Shown here: in pieces, positions 11,905 to 22,915 of the stretch
Numbering within the stretch: the first letter of the stretch is position 1
How the letters are laid out: each line of letters starts with the position of its first letter
Origin: Onchocerca volvulus
Lineage: Eukaryota; Nematoda; Chromadorea; Rhabditida; Onchocercidae
DNA: 64,000 nucleotides
NCBI GenBank assembly: GCA_000499405.2
Contig: HG738139.1
Span: 9,820,616 to 9,884,615, forward strand
Direction: 5' to 3'
Program-made: the position numbers and the translations under genes
Notes under the pieces: model-generated
The model's database searches: none
What the model was told of the DNA's origin: nothing
Seen by the model: the letters and a program-made list of their open reading frames with translations, nothing else

Positions 11905-13976
11905 CAATAGCTTTGATAAATGAGTAAAATATCGAATCTTTGTGAATATCATTTTCTCTTGTACTTTAACGATTGAAGGAACAGTTTTGAAATTACAGTT
12001 ATTTTCCTTATTTCGACATACCATCATTTCGCAATATCTGAATTTGTCATTTTGTCTTTTGTCGATCGATCAGATCGGAATAATTACTTTTCCATAAATT
12101 CCCATCCGAGGTTAATAAAAGCTGAGATTTAAAACTTTTCCGAGAAAAAAGACAGTGCAGTATAATAAGGATCCACTTCAAAATTTCTTTTAATTTTGTT
12201 AAGTGGCTCCATAATATTAGGTAAATATGAGCATGCTATCGGAAAGAAGAGTGCGTGGAGATGATTTCAGGAGAAATGAAATACCCCCGATTTATAAATT
12301 TCTATAGATAAAATAAATTCAAGAACATGTTCCTTTTTTTTTTTTTAATGTTTTGCATTTCTTTAAAACATTCTATTGTTTCTTGAATAGTAGTACTTCT
12401 TAAGCTCTACTGTTTTTTAAAAAATTTATATTCAATGGGAAACATAAAAACTCTTACCATCGTCTGCAAATTTACGAAATTTCAAGAATTCTCGAATTTC
12501 ATTGAAATTTTTTGATGATATTTTAATCAGGATTATGATGAAAATACCAAACTAGTATGGACCAATCGAAGTTTTACCAGAATTGTTTTCGAAATTTCGT
12601 TTTTTCCATAGAAGTTCGGTTTTTTACTGTGATTTTTAAGAGTTCGATTCTTATATAAATGAACGATTTTTATCGTTTGGTTCGATGCATTCCTTTCTTT
12701 TTCAAATTTTTAACTGTTTCACTCATTATTTTTCTCAAATTTCAACACTTATTTCATTGTAAAAAGTGACTGTAACTTTTTTAATGTTTCATATGTCATA
12801 CCATGCATCTTAAAAATGTAATGAATTAATCATCTCAACTTGATAACGATTCTGAAAAGATCTTCCACAGTGATCTGCTGACTAAAATTTCAACTTTAAA
12901 ATATCGTTACTTGATGTATTTTTCAATTTTTGTTTCTCTCGGAATTTCGGGAATTTTTCCAGGACAACATCAGGATCTCTCCAAGTTTAAGTCGAATGCA
13001 ATTTTTGTAATTTTTCTTTCGATTTTTGCAATTTCTCTTCAAGTTTGAATCAAATGCAATTTTTGTAATTTCTCCATTGGATTGACTGTTAAATTTTTCT
13101 GCAAACTCATTCCAATTATTCTTTCAGTTTTAAAGTATCTTCTGCAGTCATTTTCTATAGATATCTGTGTACGTTGATTTTCTAAATTATTTTGGATTGA
13201 TGACTCTGTAATTGTAACACTTAATTATCCTCTATTAGTAAAGTGCAAGTAAAGTCTCGATTTTGGGAAACTGTGGCATCTTTTTCGTAATCGTTAATTA
13301 ATCAAAAATTATCATTTTCTTCTTTTGGCAACAAAATTCAAGTCAAATTTCATGAATTCTAAAAGCTTTGAAATAATTGTAAATCATATATTAAAATACT
13401 TCATAAACAGTGCGTTTAGAAATTCCAGAAGAGTGACGCTTGATAGTATTTTCTAATCCATAAATTCAATTTCGCAAAAATCCTTTTTTCGAATTGACTG
13501 TTATTTTTAAAAAACTTTCGAACTTAAATAAATTACATTCTTCGTCATATTCCTAGGACAAATAATATTGTAAAACATTTTTTGTAATTTTCATCATTCA
13601 TAAATTATTTTACTGCCGCGATTTCTCTGGAATTATTCCCACTCTCCTGTGGTTTTTGACCAAAAGCGGGATTTATACCGTATTTTAATAGGAGAACCAT
13701 AGAAAGTTATTTTTGCTGTCTCCGTCATTGTCATGTTTAATGAGATCGGAGGGATCATTTCAGTTGAATTATTGTTGATGATTATAGTCAAGGATTAGGG
13801 AAGATGAGAATCATTTATATGAATAGACAAAATTTCACGGAGCAATTCCTCACACATATTTTCCTCTGTTCAGTTGTAATGTATAGGAAAGAGCAAAATC
13901 CTGGACAAGACATGCTTAAATAGACGTATAATGATTAAGACATAATAATTAAGACGTTTCTAATGGTGCTGTTGCA
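11905..13976. other. Intergenic, upstream of MATH-BTB gene
   Basis: AT-rich, with T- and A-runs and no supported exon. It ends in a good acceptor (TGTTGCAG at 13970-13977) immediately before the ATG of the next gene, so part of it may be a 5' intron or outron of that gene. Confidence 0.45.
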
Positions 13977-13977
13977 G

Positions 13978-15204
13978 ATGTTGGCAGAGTACAATAACGA
14001 ATTATCACAGTCACGTGCTGGTGTTACGGAAAATTCCCAGTCGAGTTCGGGATCTTCTGGATCAGATAGTGGTAATGGCTTATGTCGACATCTAGATGGT
14101 GCTGTTTATAAATCAGCTTGTGCCACAAAAATGGATACTATTGTTTTCATGCATAAGTGGAATGTTGCACAGTTTTCGGTGCAACAAGAATTATCATCAC
14201 CGGGTGATTTCATTGAGTCAAAGTTAGTGTAATTGTATTATTTACAGAGATTCAAAGTTGTGTTACAATTAAAGTTTTATGCACGTAAATAGTACTAGTT
14301 TCTGTAAAAAATAATGCTGATTTTTGCATATCTATCAAAGTGATATCGTTGAAAAAAATTCTTTTGTTGTAATATATTCGATGCGCAGTATATGAGTTAA
14401 ATTTTTAAACTTGCTTTAAAACTGCAGAAATCACTTTCCATTAAAATGAATTTCTGACAAATGAACGAGTGTCAGCTATAAAGTTTAACATCTATCAAAT
14501 TTGTGGGTGTAAAACTTTGTGTTTATGTGAAATTGATTGTCTGTTGCCTGATATATTATATCATTACCTATTTTGATTCTGGCTCAGAGAGCATCTTCGT
14601 TTTTCGGTTGAGAATTTTTTGAAATCTCTATATTTAGTTCAGCATTGAACATGCAAAAGTGTTTGTGCAGAGTTTGTTTTTTACAATACACATAATACAA
14701 TGCTTTTAATAAGTTAATATATTTTTTAGCGTGTTTGGTTCTACAGATCATGATTATCGATTCCGATTGAAACTATTTCCTTGCGGAAAAGATGAAGAAT
14801 GTCGAGGATATCTTTCCTTATTCCTTCAAATTTTCAGTAAGTATATGCACTAGATAAATTAGGTTAAATGTTAGTGTTTCAAGGGCAGGAAAATTATTAA
14901 ATTGCTCCTATTTTCAAAGAAACTCTAAAAAAGAAAAAATTGCCTATCTGCGGACATTAATGAATTTTGCACTGCTGTTATGTTAAGACAATTTTCAAAA
15001 ATATAAATAGTTCTATTTCAGAATGTCCGTCTGCAAAGTTGCGTTTTCGAGTGAACTTCTATATTGAAGCTGCGGATGGTCCACGCGGTTGTGCACTAAA
15101 CAAAAATGTTGTGACTATCAATCGTGGTGGGATTGTTACTGCATCAAAATTTTTTTCCACTGAGACTTTAAAGGTTTCTTTATGAAGAATGCCAAACCAT
15201 ATTT

Positions 15205-15241
<37 letters not shown>

Positions 15242-15246
15242 CCAAA

Positions 15247-15286
<40 letters not shown>

Positions 15287-16930
15287 ATAGTAATTCACTT
15301 AGTCCAGTGTTGCTTGGATTACAAATCTATAATTAATATAGCTACTAGAAGAAATTTTTGATTGTTTCAGACATTTTTCATTTATTTTATTTTGATTGCA
15401 GTTTTTGCATTTTTTTAGAGCCGTGTCGCCAAATTTTTACCTGATGATGTCTTAACTGTTGGCGTGGAATTAACCGTATATGGAGATCAGAATAGTACTG
15501 AAATAGAACCTGATCTGGATGTGCTTTGTGGAAGTAGTGGTTCTTCGACATCTGGAATTTCTTCGGGTATCAGTGATGAAGTTAGAACACGTCTTGACCC
15601 ACATTTTATGGGTAGGTTCTACGAATTTACCTCATAGATTATCAAATAAAATTTTCCATTTTAATTTTTGATTAATGCTGCCTAGCTTATTCAGATATTC
15701 TTTATAATATAAAATTACCGGAGAATTTTCAATCTTAAACTCTTAATACTTCAAAAATATAAATTTTCTATTATTTAATGAATAATCAATAAATATCAAA
15801 ATTCATTTAGAGCTCAGGAAACTCCCAGCTGTTGTTGGTTTTCATTATTTGATCATTTCAGGACGCGATTTGGGACAACTACTGGATAATGGCGATTTTT
15901 CAGACTTTACACTTCACGTAGGTCGACGTTCTTTTAAATGTCACAAAGCAATTCTTTCAGCACGATCACCTTTCTTCCAAGCAATGTTCAGAGACCAGAC
16001 TAATCAAGAAAGCTTAAGTGGAGAAGTTAGTTTATTTGATTTATCATATTATTCTTTTTCTTAGAAATGTTTTTGCTTGTTCGAAAAAAGTAATTGTTTA
16101 GGTGAATTTGGAAGATATAGCTGCAGAAACGATGGCATATGTCCTAGAATACATTTATAAGGATACTTATTCGGAATCATCAAAACGAACATTAGAGATT
16201 TTGGCCGCTGCAGATCGGTAAATCTTTTTTCTTATTATTTTATTATAAATATATTCTAGTTTGAAAAACTATAACTTTTTTCGTTCTCACTGCAATTTTG
16301 TGACACAATAAATTAAATAGACTTTTTCTTTTCATTTCAGATTTTGCCTGGATCGTTTGAAGAATTTGTGCCAGGAAGCTCTGATAAAAGACCTATCACC
16401 TAATAATTTTTGTGAACGTCTTCGAGCCGCAGACTTATATAATGCGCCAGTTTTGAAATGGAAAATTTTGAATTTGTTGCAAAAACATCGTAACTACATT
16501 GTCGATAATGAGGTATATCGCATTTTCATTCGATAGGTTTTTTTTTTTTTGTCAAAGGAAAAAGTGGAAATCCATATAACTATGGATCACATCACATAGT
16601 TGGGCTTAAAATGATTTAATAATTTTGCAAAAGTTTGCCTTCTGTTATTTATTAATTTTCTTGTTATTAAAAGCAGCTGTTTACTTATATCCCTGCTAAT
16701 TTCACTTGGAGATATAGAATTGTGCATGTGTTTCTTTTATGCTTATTAGGCATTATCTTTAGGATTGGGTCGCATTGGAAAATGAGTGTCCGTATTTAGC
16801 AGCAACAGTTGCAAGGCATATATTAACCACCGACAGTGTTGGTAATATATTATCAAGTTCCACTACCACCATGAATAATTCAAATCACTATAACGAAGCA
16901 GTATCAGGCAAAAGACCACGACTCGGCTAA
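13978..16930 (+). CDS. MATH-BTB protein, SPOP/MEL-26-like cullin-3 adaptor
   Basis: Substrate-recognition adaptor of a CUL3 ubiquitin ligase by family. Eight exons in consistent phase: 13978-14222, 14730-14836, 15022-15173, 15419-15611, 15862-16025, 16102-16217, 16341-16512, 16763-16930; 438 aa. Order: Ser-rich N-terminus (about 1-40), MATH domain from [12 protein letters not shown] through [15 protein letters not shown] to [18 protein letters not shown], a Ser/Gly linker, then BTB with [28 protein letters not shown] and LEYIYKDTY, a BACK-like segment ([19 protein letters not shown]), and a basic end KRPRLG that recalls the SPOP C-terminal nuclear signal. Length is near SPOP (374 aa) and longer through the N-terminal tail and linker. 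ATG 13978 follows an acceptor directly, suggesting trans-splicing; an in-frame ATG at 13963 lies upstream of that acceptor. Polyadenylation signal AATAAA at 17038-17043. I cannot tell SPOP from MEL-26 orthology by eye. Confidence 0.9.
15212..15285. repeat. Double poly-T tract in intron
   Basis: Two T-runs of about 29 and 36 bases (15212-15241 and 15250-15285) are separated by a CCAAACCAT motif that also occurs just before the first run at 15192-15200. The pair looks like a duplicated unit. It lies in the intron after exon 3 of the MATH-BTB gene. Long T-runs are prone to sequencing slippage, so exact lengths are uncertain. Confidence 0.8.
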
Positions 16931-18785
16931 TTTCATTTGCTAATTAAATATTGTTTTGAATTTTTTTTTTTTTTTTTTTTTTGGACGATTTTCAAATGTT
17001 ATTTGAATCATTATACGCTGGAAATAATGTCATGTTAAATAAATATAAACTTTTTCTCTTCAGTATTTATTATCATTTTCTAACACTGCAGTTGTATGAG
17101 TTTATGGTAAAAGACAACTGAACTTGCATTTCGGACTATATGAACTGTAACTTTCTGCATTAGAATGAGAAGTTAACCTCGTTTTTTGCTTTTTACTTTC
17201 TTTTTTTCAGTGGTATTATTTTCTTTATATGATTTTTTAAAAATATTATTTAGTAATGAGTTTTCAATATTTCTCCGTTTCTGTGCTTCATTTCCCGAAA
17301 ATATCTTCAGATAAATGGGACAAGGAATAAATTTGGAAATAAGGCTAAAGCAGTAAACAGAGTAATACATTAACTTTTTTTTGCAAAGTTGAGAAGAAAT
17401 GTTTAACAATGAGCTTTCGAGAGAATCAAAATTAAAATTAAATTAGTGTAAAAAAAATCTTCGATATCTGAATATTTTTGTGTTTATATTTTGTTTGAGG
17501 TTTCGGAATTAATTTTTCTTGACAGTTAGATTACGTTGTATATACACACAATAGTATCTTTTTTGTGCTTTATTGTATATGTTCATCAGCTGGTCAGTTT
17601 GTTTTTGACGAGATTATGAACATGGCATCATATTCTGTTGTAATAGCACTGTTTAATTAAAGAATATAATTACACTTGCCAAGTTTTAGATAAACTTGAA
17701 TACTCAAGTAAGAAAAAATATTTAGATTCATATATTTTGCCCCAGACATTCTCAAACTTGATGCATTCTATTTAAAACTGAAATTTAGACACATTAAATG
17801 CTTTTTAGTCGTAAGCTTTATTTTTGGAAGACCCTACTGTATTTTGTTACTTTTGCATATTATTCAAGCTATCTCGGACATCTCTCTGCGAAATTTTTTG
17901 CTAAGTAATTTTGCAAGAAAAGATGGAATACTGTATGAGTACATTAGTTATTCTATTTGAAATCTAAAATGCACTTGTGCATAATTGTTTTTGAGTAACA
18001 GTTCATTTGCTTTATATGTATTTTGCGTTTTAAGTACTGATACACTTGAGGTCATGGACAAAGATCTCAAGGGAGATGTAGAGCAATTATACTATAGGCA
18101 AGAATCTTAAATCATTTCTTGTCCTTCTTTTCCTTCTATAATTGTAAATAATGTACCTGTATTTTGTATATTGCGTTTAAGAAACATTACCGGTTAAAAA
18201 ATTTTGTCCTTTTTGCAAGCAAATTAAAAATAAATCTGCATAAAAATAACACAAAATAACACAGAAAAAAATTTTCGAAAAAAAGTAGCTGAATTAATTA
18301 ATAAATAATTTAAAGATCTGTACGGATTTCATTCGCTTCCAATTCAGGGATTTCAAAAAATATCTCAGTAATTTTTTTAAAATTTTTCAAGAATTAGGTA
18401 TATTTATGAGTGAAGCAAAGTAATGCGTAGTATATTGAAGGGAACGATCGAAATTCAATGTAAGGGAGACATAAAATAAGTTGAAAGTTATTTAAAAGTT
18501 TGCTCATACTGAGTTTAACTGCAATGATTTACTAATGCATTTCCATTTCATTTAAGTTAATTCTTATCATTCTGGTTCTTTAGTTTAATTTGGCTCACTT
18601 CGAATAGTTTGCTTCATATTTATATTTTTTTTATGATGCTTAACATCTAAGACTTGTTGATCAATGCATTCCGAAGTGTAGTGTTTGAGTTTTTTAGATT
18701 TGATTTGATCAAACATGAGAAATCAGCAGCTCCAATGAAGCCATGCATTTTAAAATAATATTTAAAAGATGAATGGATGAATAAA
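16931..18785. other. Intergenic, 3' flank of MATH-BTB gene
   Basis: Includes the 3' UTR with AATAAA at 17038. The rest is AT-rich with a T-run at about 16961-16982. I see no exon here with coding character. Confidence 0.5.
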
Positions 18786-18799
18786 GAGTCACGCATACA

Positions 18800-18934
18800 T
18801 CTAAACTACCATTATTACCAATGTTTTCGATGGCGGCGTGTAATGAAAAGGTCGCGGATCTGTAATTCGGTCAATTGTCAATGCTCCCGCTGTTGCCATC
18901 CATGGGCATGGCACGACAAACTCTGAAATTCACC
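18800..18934 (-). other. Orphan exon-like segment
   Basis: On the minus strand a stretch bounded by an acceptor (TTTCAG just right of it) and a donor (TTG followed by GTAATA) stays open for about 45 codons, with GC content above its surroundings. The translation includes VPCPWMATAG and DPRPFHYTPP. I do not recognise it and found no partner exon on the minus strand nearby. It could be a lone exon of a diverged gene, a non-coding RNA, or a conserved regulatory element. Confidence 0.25.
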
Positions 18935-19180
18935 ATATTTTAATGAATTAGAAAGGAAAGAAATAATTTCCCTTCACCTTTCTAATATCCATTTCTCGAG
19001 AAAACACTTCATCTTTCATGTGGTACTCTTCCACCTGAGCATTATGATGATGGATTGATTATTTCATCTTTTCTTATATGTTGGCAGTTTTCTTTTTTGA
19101 ACGAATACTTCTGAATATCTGTTTGTGTTTGGTTGATTCTAGCCAAGGATTCCTGTAATACCTCATTTTTGCAAGTTTAG

Positions 19181-22100
19181 ATGAGATCATGGCTATGTTT
19201 TTACTTCCTTGCACTCATATCCGTAAAAGAATGCGCAGGCGAGAAAGATGAGAACGAAAGTCAGAATTTCATGGATCGAAATCAGAATAAGTGCTGCTCT
19301 CTTTAAAATTTTGATCTTTAAATCACTTTGAAAATTTCAATCTTTGAATTTGATTTATTCATTAGTGTGCACTTCCACAAATGATGAAAATTTTCATATT
19401 TGCTGTGATATCATTTCTATGCGGTAAAATGGCGACAGAGGTAATATTTTACCGAGAAAGGATGTGAACCGATTTTAATTAAATTGAATGCATTGTAAAA
19501 TTTAAATTGCTCTTTAACAATTTAATCTTAAAAGTTTCCACATTTTAAAAAGTTCGAAATTTTATTCTTTTCAAAAACTAAAATATATAGTGCGGAAAAA
19601 AGACGTAGAGAGGAATTTGAAAACAATATTTCCACCGAAACTGTATCAAAGAAAGCAAATGACGCTGAACACATACATCGAGAATACTTGAAAAAGGATA
19701 AAAAGGTGAGTTGAAGTTAAAGTACAATATTTGTTTGAATGAAAATTAAATGAATAAAAAACTTAAGGCTAAAATTAATTCATAAAGCGTTATTTTCATT
19801 ATCTTCAAACAAAAAAGTGATTATCAATTCAATTTTTCGAATTAAAAAAAAAATTCAATTTCCAATTAGAAAATGAACTTGTTGATAAAAGTTTCCAATA
19901 ATAAAAGACTGCAGCGTGGACAAAAACCGCGTAATATTAAAACAAAATTCCAGCTCTCTACTACTGAGAATTTTATGTCGTCCGATCAACAACGTGATTT
20001 GATCATTGGAACGCCGGATCTAAGTACATAACTATTCGTAATTTCATCTCTAGTATTTACATTTTCGTATTCCTCAATAAATAAGCATAATTCATGAAAA
20101 AATGCTCGAAGAGATGGGTTTTCAAATTGCAACACAAGGTTTATGAACTCGTCAGAACATCAAAATTACTCGAAATCCAGTCTTGCAGCAAATTTCCTTC
20201 ATTTTTATTTCAATTTTTGTATTATAAGTGTTGGAATACCTTTCCAGGTGATCTATGTTTTCGAGTCTACAACGAAAGCATTGTTATCAATGCACAACCA
20301 TATGAACGACGATCCAACATGCAGTTAGAAAAATGCAAGCAACGTTGCATGCAATCGCAAAATGACATTTACAGTTGTCGTTCATTCGTGTATGATTTTG
20401 CTGATAAGGTATCTTTTCAAATTTTCATAAAAGACTCTAATTTTCTTGGCATATTTTGAAAATTTAAAACTTCTGCATCCCTATTTGCACAATTTAAATG
20501 TTATGTTCGAAATATAAATGCTGTCTTTTATCCAAAATTGACTACTTCCCCGAAAAAATTAATTACTTCTTCGAACGAAATGCAGCATTCTGTCAATTGA
20601 ATTAATAATAATGGTTCGGAGGATACTGTAAGAAATTTCATGTTTCTCAAATCAATTTATATTCAGATTTGCGATTTTTTTGCTCATAAAGGTGATCAAC
20701 TACCGGCAAAGTAAGCTTTTAACTTTTTCGTTAGACATTTTTTGCGTGGGACTATCCTAGATTGATCGACTAAATCATTAGGTCAGAGTGAATTTTTTTT
20801 TAATTTAGTATATAATTTAAAATCCTTCGATCCTGAAAATTAATTTCATATTTCATTTTTTTTTTTTTTTCATAGGCTGCTCAAATACTATGAACATTTA
20901 TACTTGGAGCCAACTTTTGCTGATGGATGCGATTTGAAATATGCAAAGAAATCGAAGAAAACAAGTAGTTTTATAAATTTATTCTTATTTTTTCAAAAAA
21001 AAAATTGAATTTTTTAAAAATTTTCAAAAAAAAATTTTTTTCAATTTTTTTTAAATTTCAAAAAAGGAATCGTTGCAAGGACTTCATGTTGACCAAATAA
21101 GTTGAAATTAATTTTATTGTTGGTAATAAAATTCAAATTTCTAGGCAGAGAGTTAAGTAGTACGGAACTATTGAATGATTTAACATCGAAAAATACGAAT
21201 CAGGAAATTTGTGAAATAGGCAAAGTTGCGAAGTTTTTGGAAACTCAAGGATTTAAACTTGACAGTGCCAATCGGGTAGATCTGAAGGGTTATAATTTGG
21301 ATGCATGCAGCGATGCATGTATCAGCAATATCGTTCGTTCATTTCGATTTCTAATTTTAGTTCAAATAAACAAAAATTCTTTCAATTAAACTAGCAACTT
21401 GATTAAAGTTAAAATATTATTTCAAAAGTGAGACTAAATTTCTTAGTAAACAATGACTGTATCAGCCATTGTGTTAATTGGATTCAAAACTATTTGAAAG
21501 TAAAAAAAAAAAAAAAAAGTTCTATCTATTTTATTTATGGCAAAAAGTTCTATTAAAAGTTTAATTTGTGCGAAAAGTTCAATTCATGCGAAAGAATCAC
21601 ACTTATTAATGCTTTTGTCTAGATTTTAAAAATTTTAATTTTGAAAAAAACTCCTGCTTCTTTCCATCATAGATAAATATGAATTTACAGGATGATAAAA
21701 AAGATACATTCGGCTGTCGTTCTTTTGATTATAGTGAGAATGGCTGTAGTTTATTTGGCGAAGCAGCAATACCGAGAGGTACCAGACAACTCAAACAAGA
21801 TTTCTATACGAGCTATTACGAGAAAATTTGCATAGACGATAATTTAATGAGGTGATAATTTTTCCTGTTTGTGATAATTCTCCTCATTTATTGTGAAGAT
21901 GTCATTTTTTTGATTTCTGAATTTCGTATATATTTTGTAGCAGCGAATGTCAAAGTGTGAGTCGATTCCCGCAAATGTTATTGGTTGGATTTGCAGAAGT
22001 CGTAGTTGCAGCACAATCATTTATAGAATGCTTCGAGAATTGCTTGAAATCACGACAATTATTTGGAACAAACTGTACCAGTGTTATATATTTCTATGAG

Positions 22101-22443
22101 GTAAACAGTCATTTAAAAAAAAAAAAAACTTATAATGTAATGGTAATAGCAAAGAATTTTAAAAAGCAATTACTACGAATTTTTCAAATCTATACTGTTC
22201 ACCTATCCGTACGTGAGCAATGTAGTTCGTAACGTGTAAATATATTAATGATTGAAGTTGAATAAAGCAGAAATGATAGTTTTTCAGGAATTGGAACAGA
22301 ACTGTATCCTAAATAGTGAGAATAGACAAACGCAAAAGAATCTTTTCGTAAAAGAAAATATAGATATTGTGGATTATTTCGAAATAAATTGTCCATTAAG
22401 AAAACGAAAGAAAGTGATCGATGATTTGGTGTTTAAAAGTTAA
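19181..22443 (+). CDS. Secreted protein with Apple/PAN-like domains
   Basis: Ten phase-consistent exons: 19181-19290, 19591-19705, 19870-20023, 20248-20408, 20667-20710, 20876-20964, 21145-21332, 21691-21851, 21941-22100, 22288-22443; 445 aa. The start exon encodes a signal peptide (MRSWLCFYFLALISV) and follows an acceptor directly, suggesting trans-splicing. Next comes a charged, basic segment, then three Cys-rich segments. Their shared pattern is C-(1-3)-C around an amphipathic helix, then CRSF(V/D)Y, typical of Apple/PAN folds: LEKCKQRCMQ with YSCRSFVYDF; DACSDAC with FGCRSFDYSENGCSLFG; FIECFENCLKS with NCTSVIYFYE. PAN domains mediate protein or carbohydrate binding; nematodes use them in cuticle and apical matrix proteins such as NOAH-1, but no ZP domain follows here. 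A second possible signal-peptide exon lies at 19381-19463. Polyadenylation signal AATAAA at 22449-22454. The gene converges on the collagen gene 470 bp away. Confidence 0.85.
19381..19463 (+). CDS. Candidate alternative first exon (signal peptide)
   Basis: The frame from ATG 19381 encodes MMKIFIFAVISFLCG, a good signal peptide. With a donor at 19463 (AT before GTGAAC) it ends in phase 2 and joins exon 19591 in frame, as does the exon at 19290. The shorter donor at 19440 would be out of phase with 19591. It may be an alternative promoter product or chance. Confidence 0.35.
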
Positions 22444-22915
22444 CCAATAATAAATTATTGACATTTTCGAGTGACTATTCAATTTACTCAAATCAAAATC
22501 AAAAATTTTTCTTTGCATTTAAGAGTAAAACAAAACTTTAACAAATGAATTAGTCTTAATTTAATTGCAACAAATAAAACAAAATAAAATTTGAAACAAA
22601 TGATTTAATAAATGAATTAGTCCTAATTTGTTCAATGCACAAAGATAAATGCATCAATTGATTTTTTTTTTTCATTTTCTTGAAATTAATGAACGTATTA
22701 CTGCTTCTAAGAGTTGTAAAAAATATTTCCTGGCAGGTCAGTAGGTCAAATAATCTTGAAAAGATTGAAATACACATGGAAACTTATATTTGGAACAAAT
22801 CATTGGGATACTTTATGAAGTGAACTCTCATGATATGCATAAAAAAGATGAAAAGATGCCTGAAAAGAACAGTTCTTTTCTCTTTTTTCAAAATACAACG
22901 GTTAGAGTGTTAATT
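22444..22915. other. Convergent 3' intergenic region
   Basis: Between the stop codons of the plus-strand PAN gene and the minus-strand collagen. Holds the PAN gene polyadenylation signal (AATAAA 22449-22454). Otherwise AT-rich with no coding signal. Confidence 0.6.
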
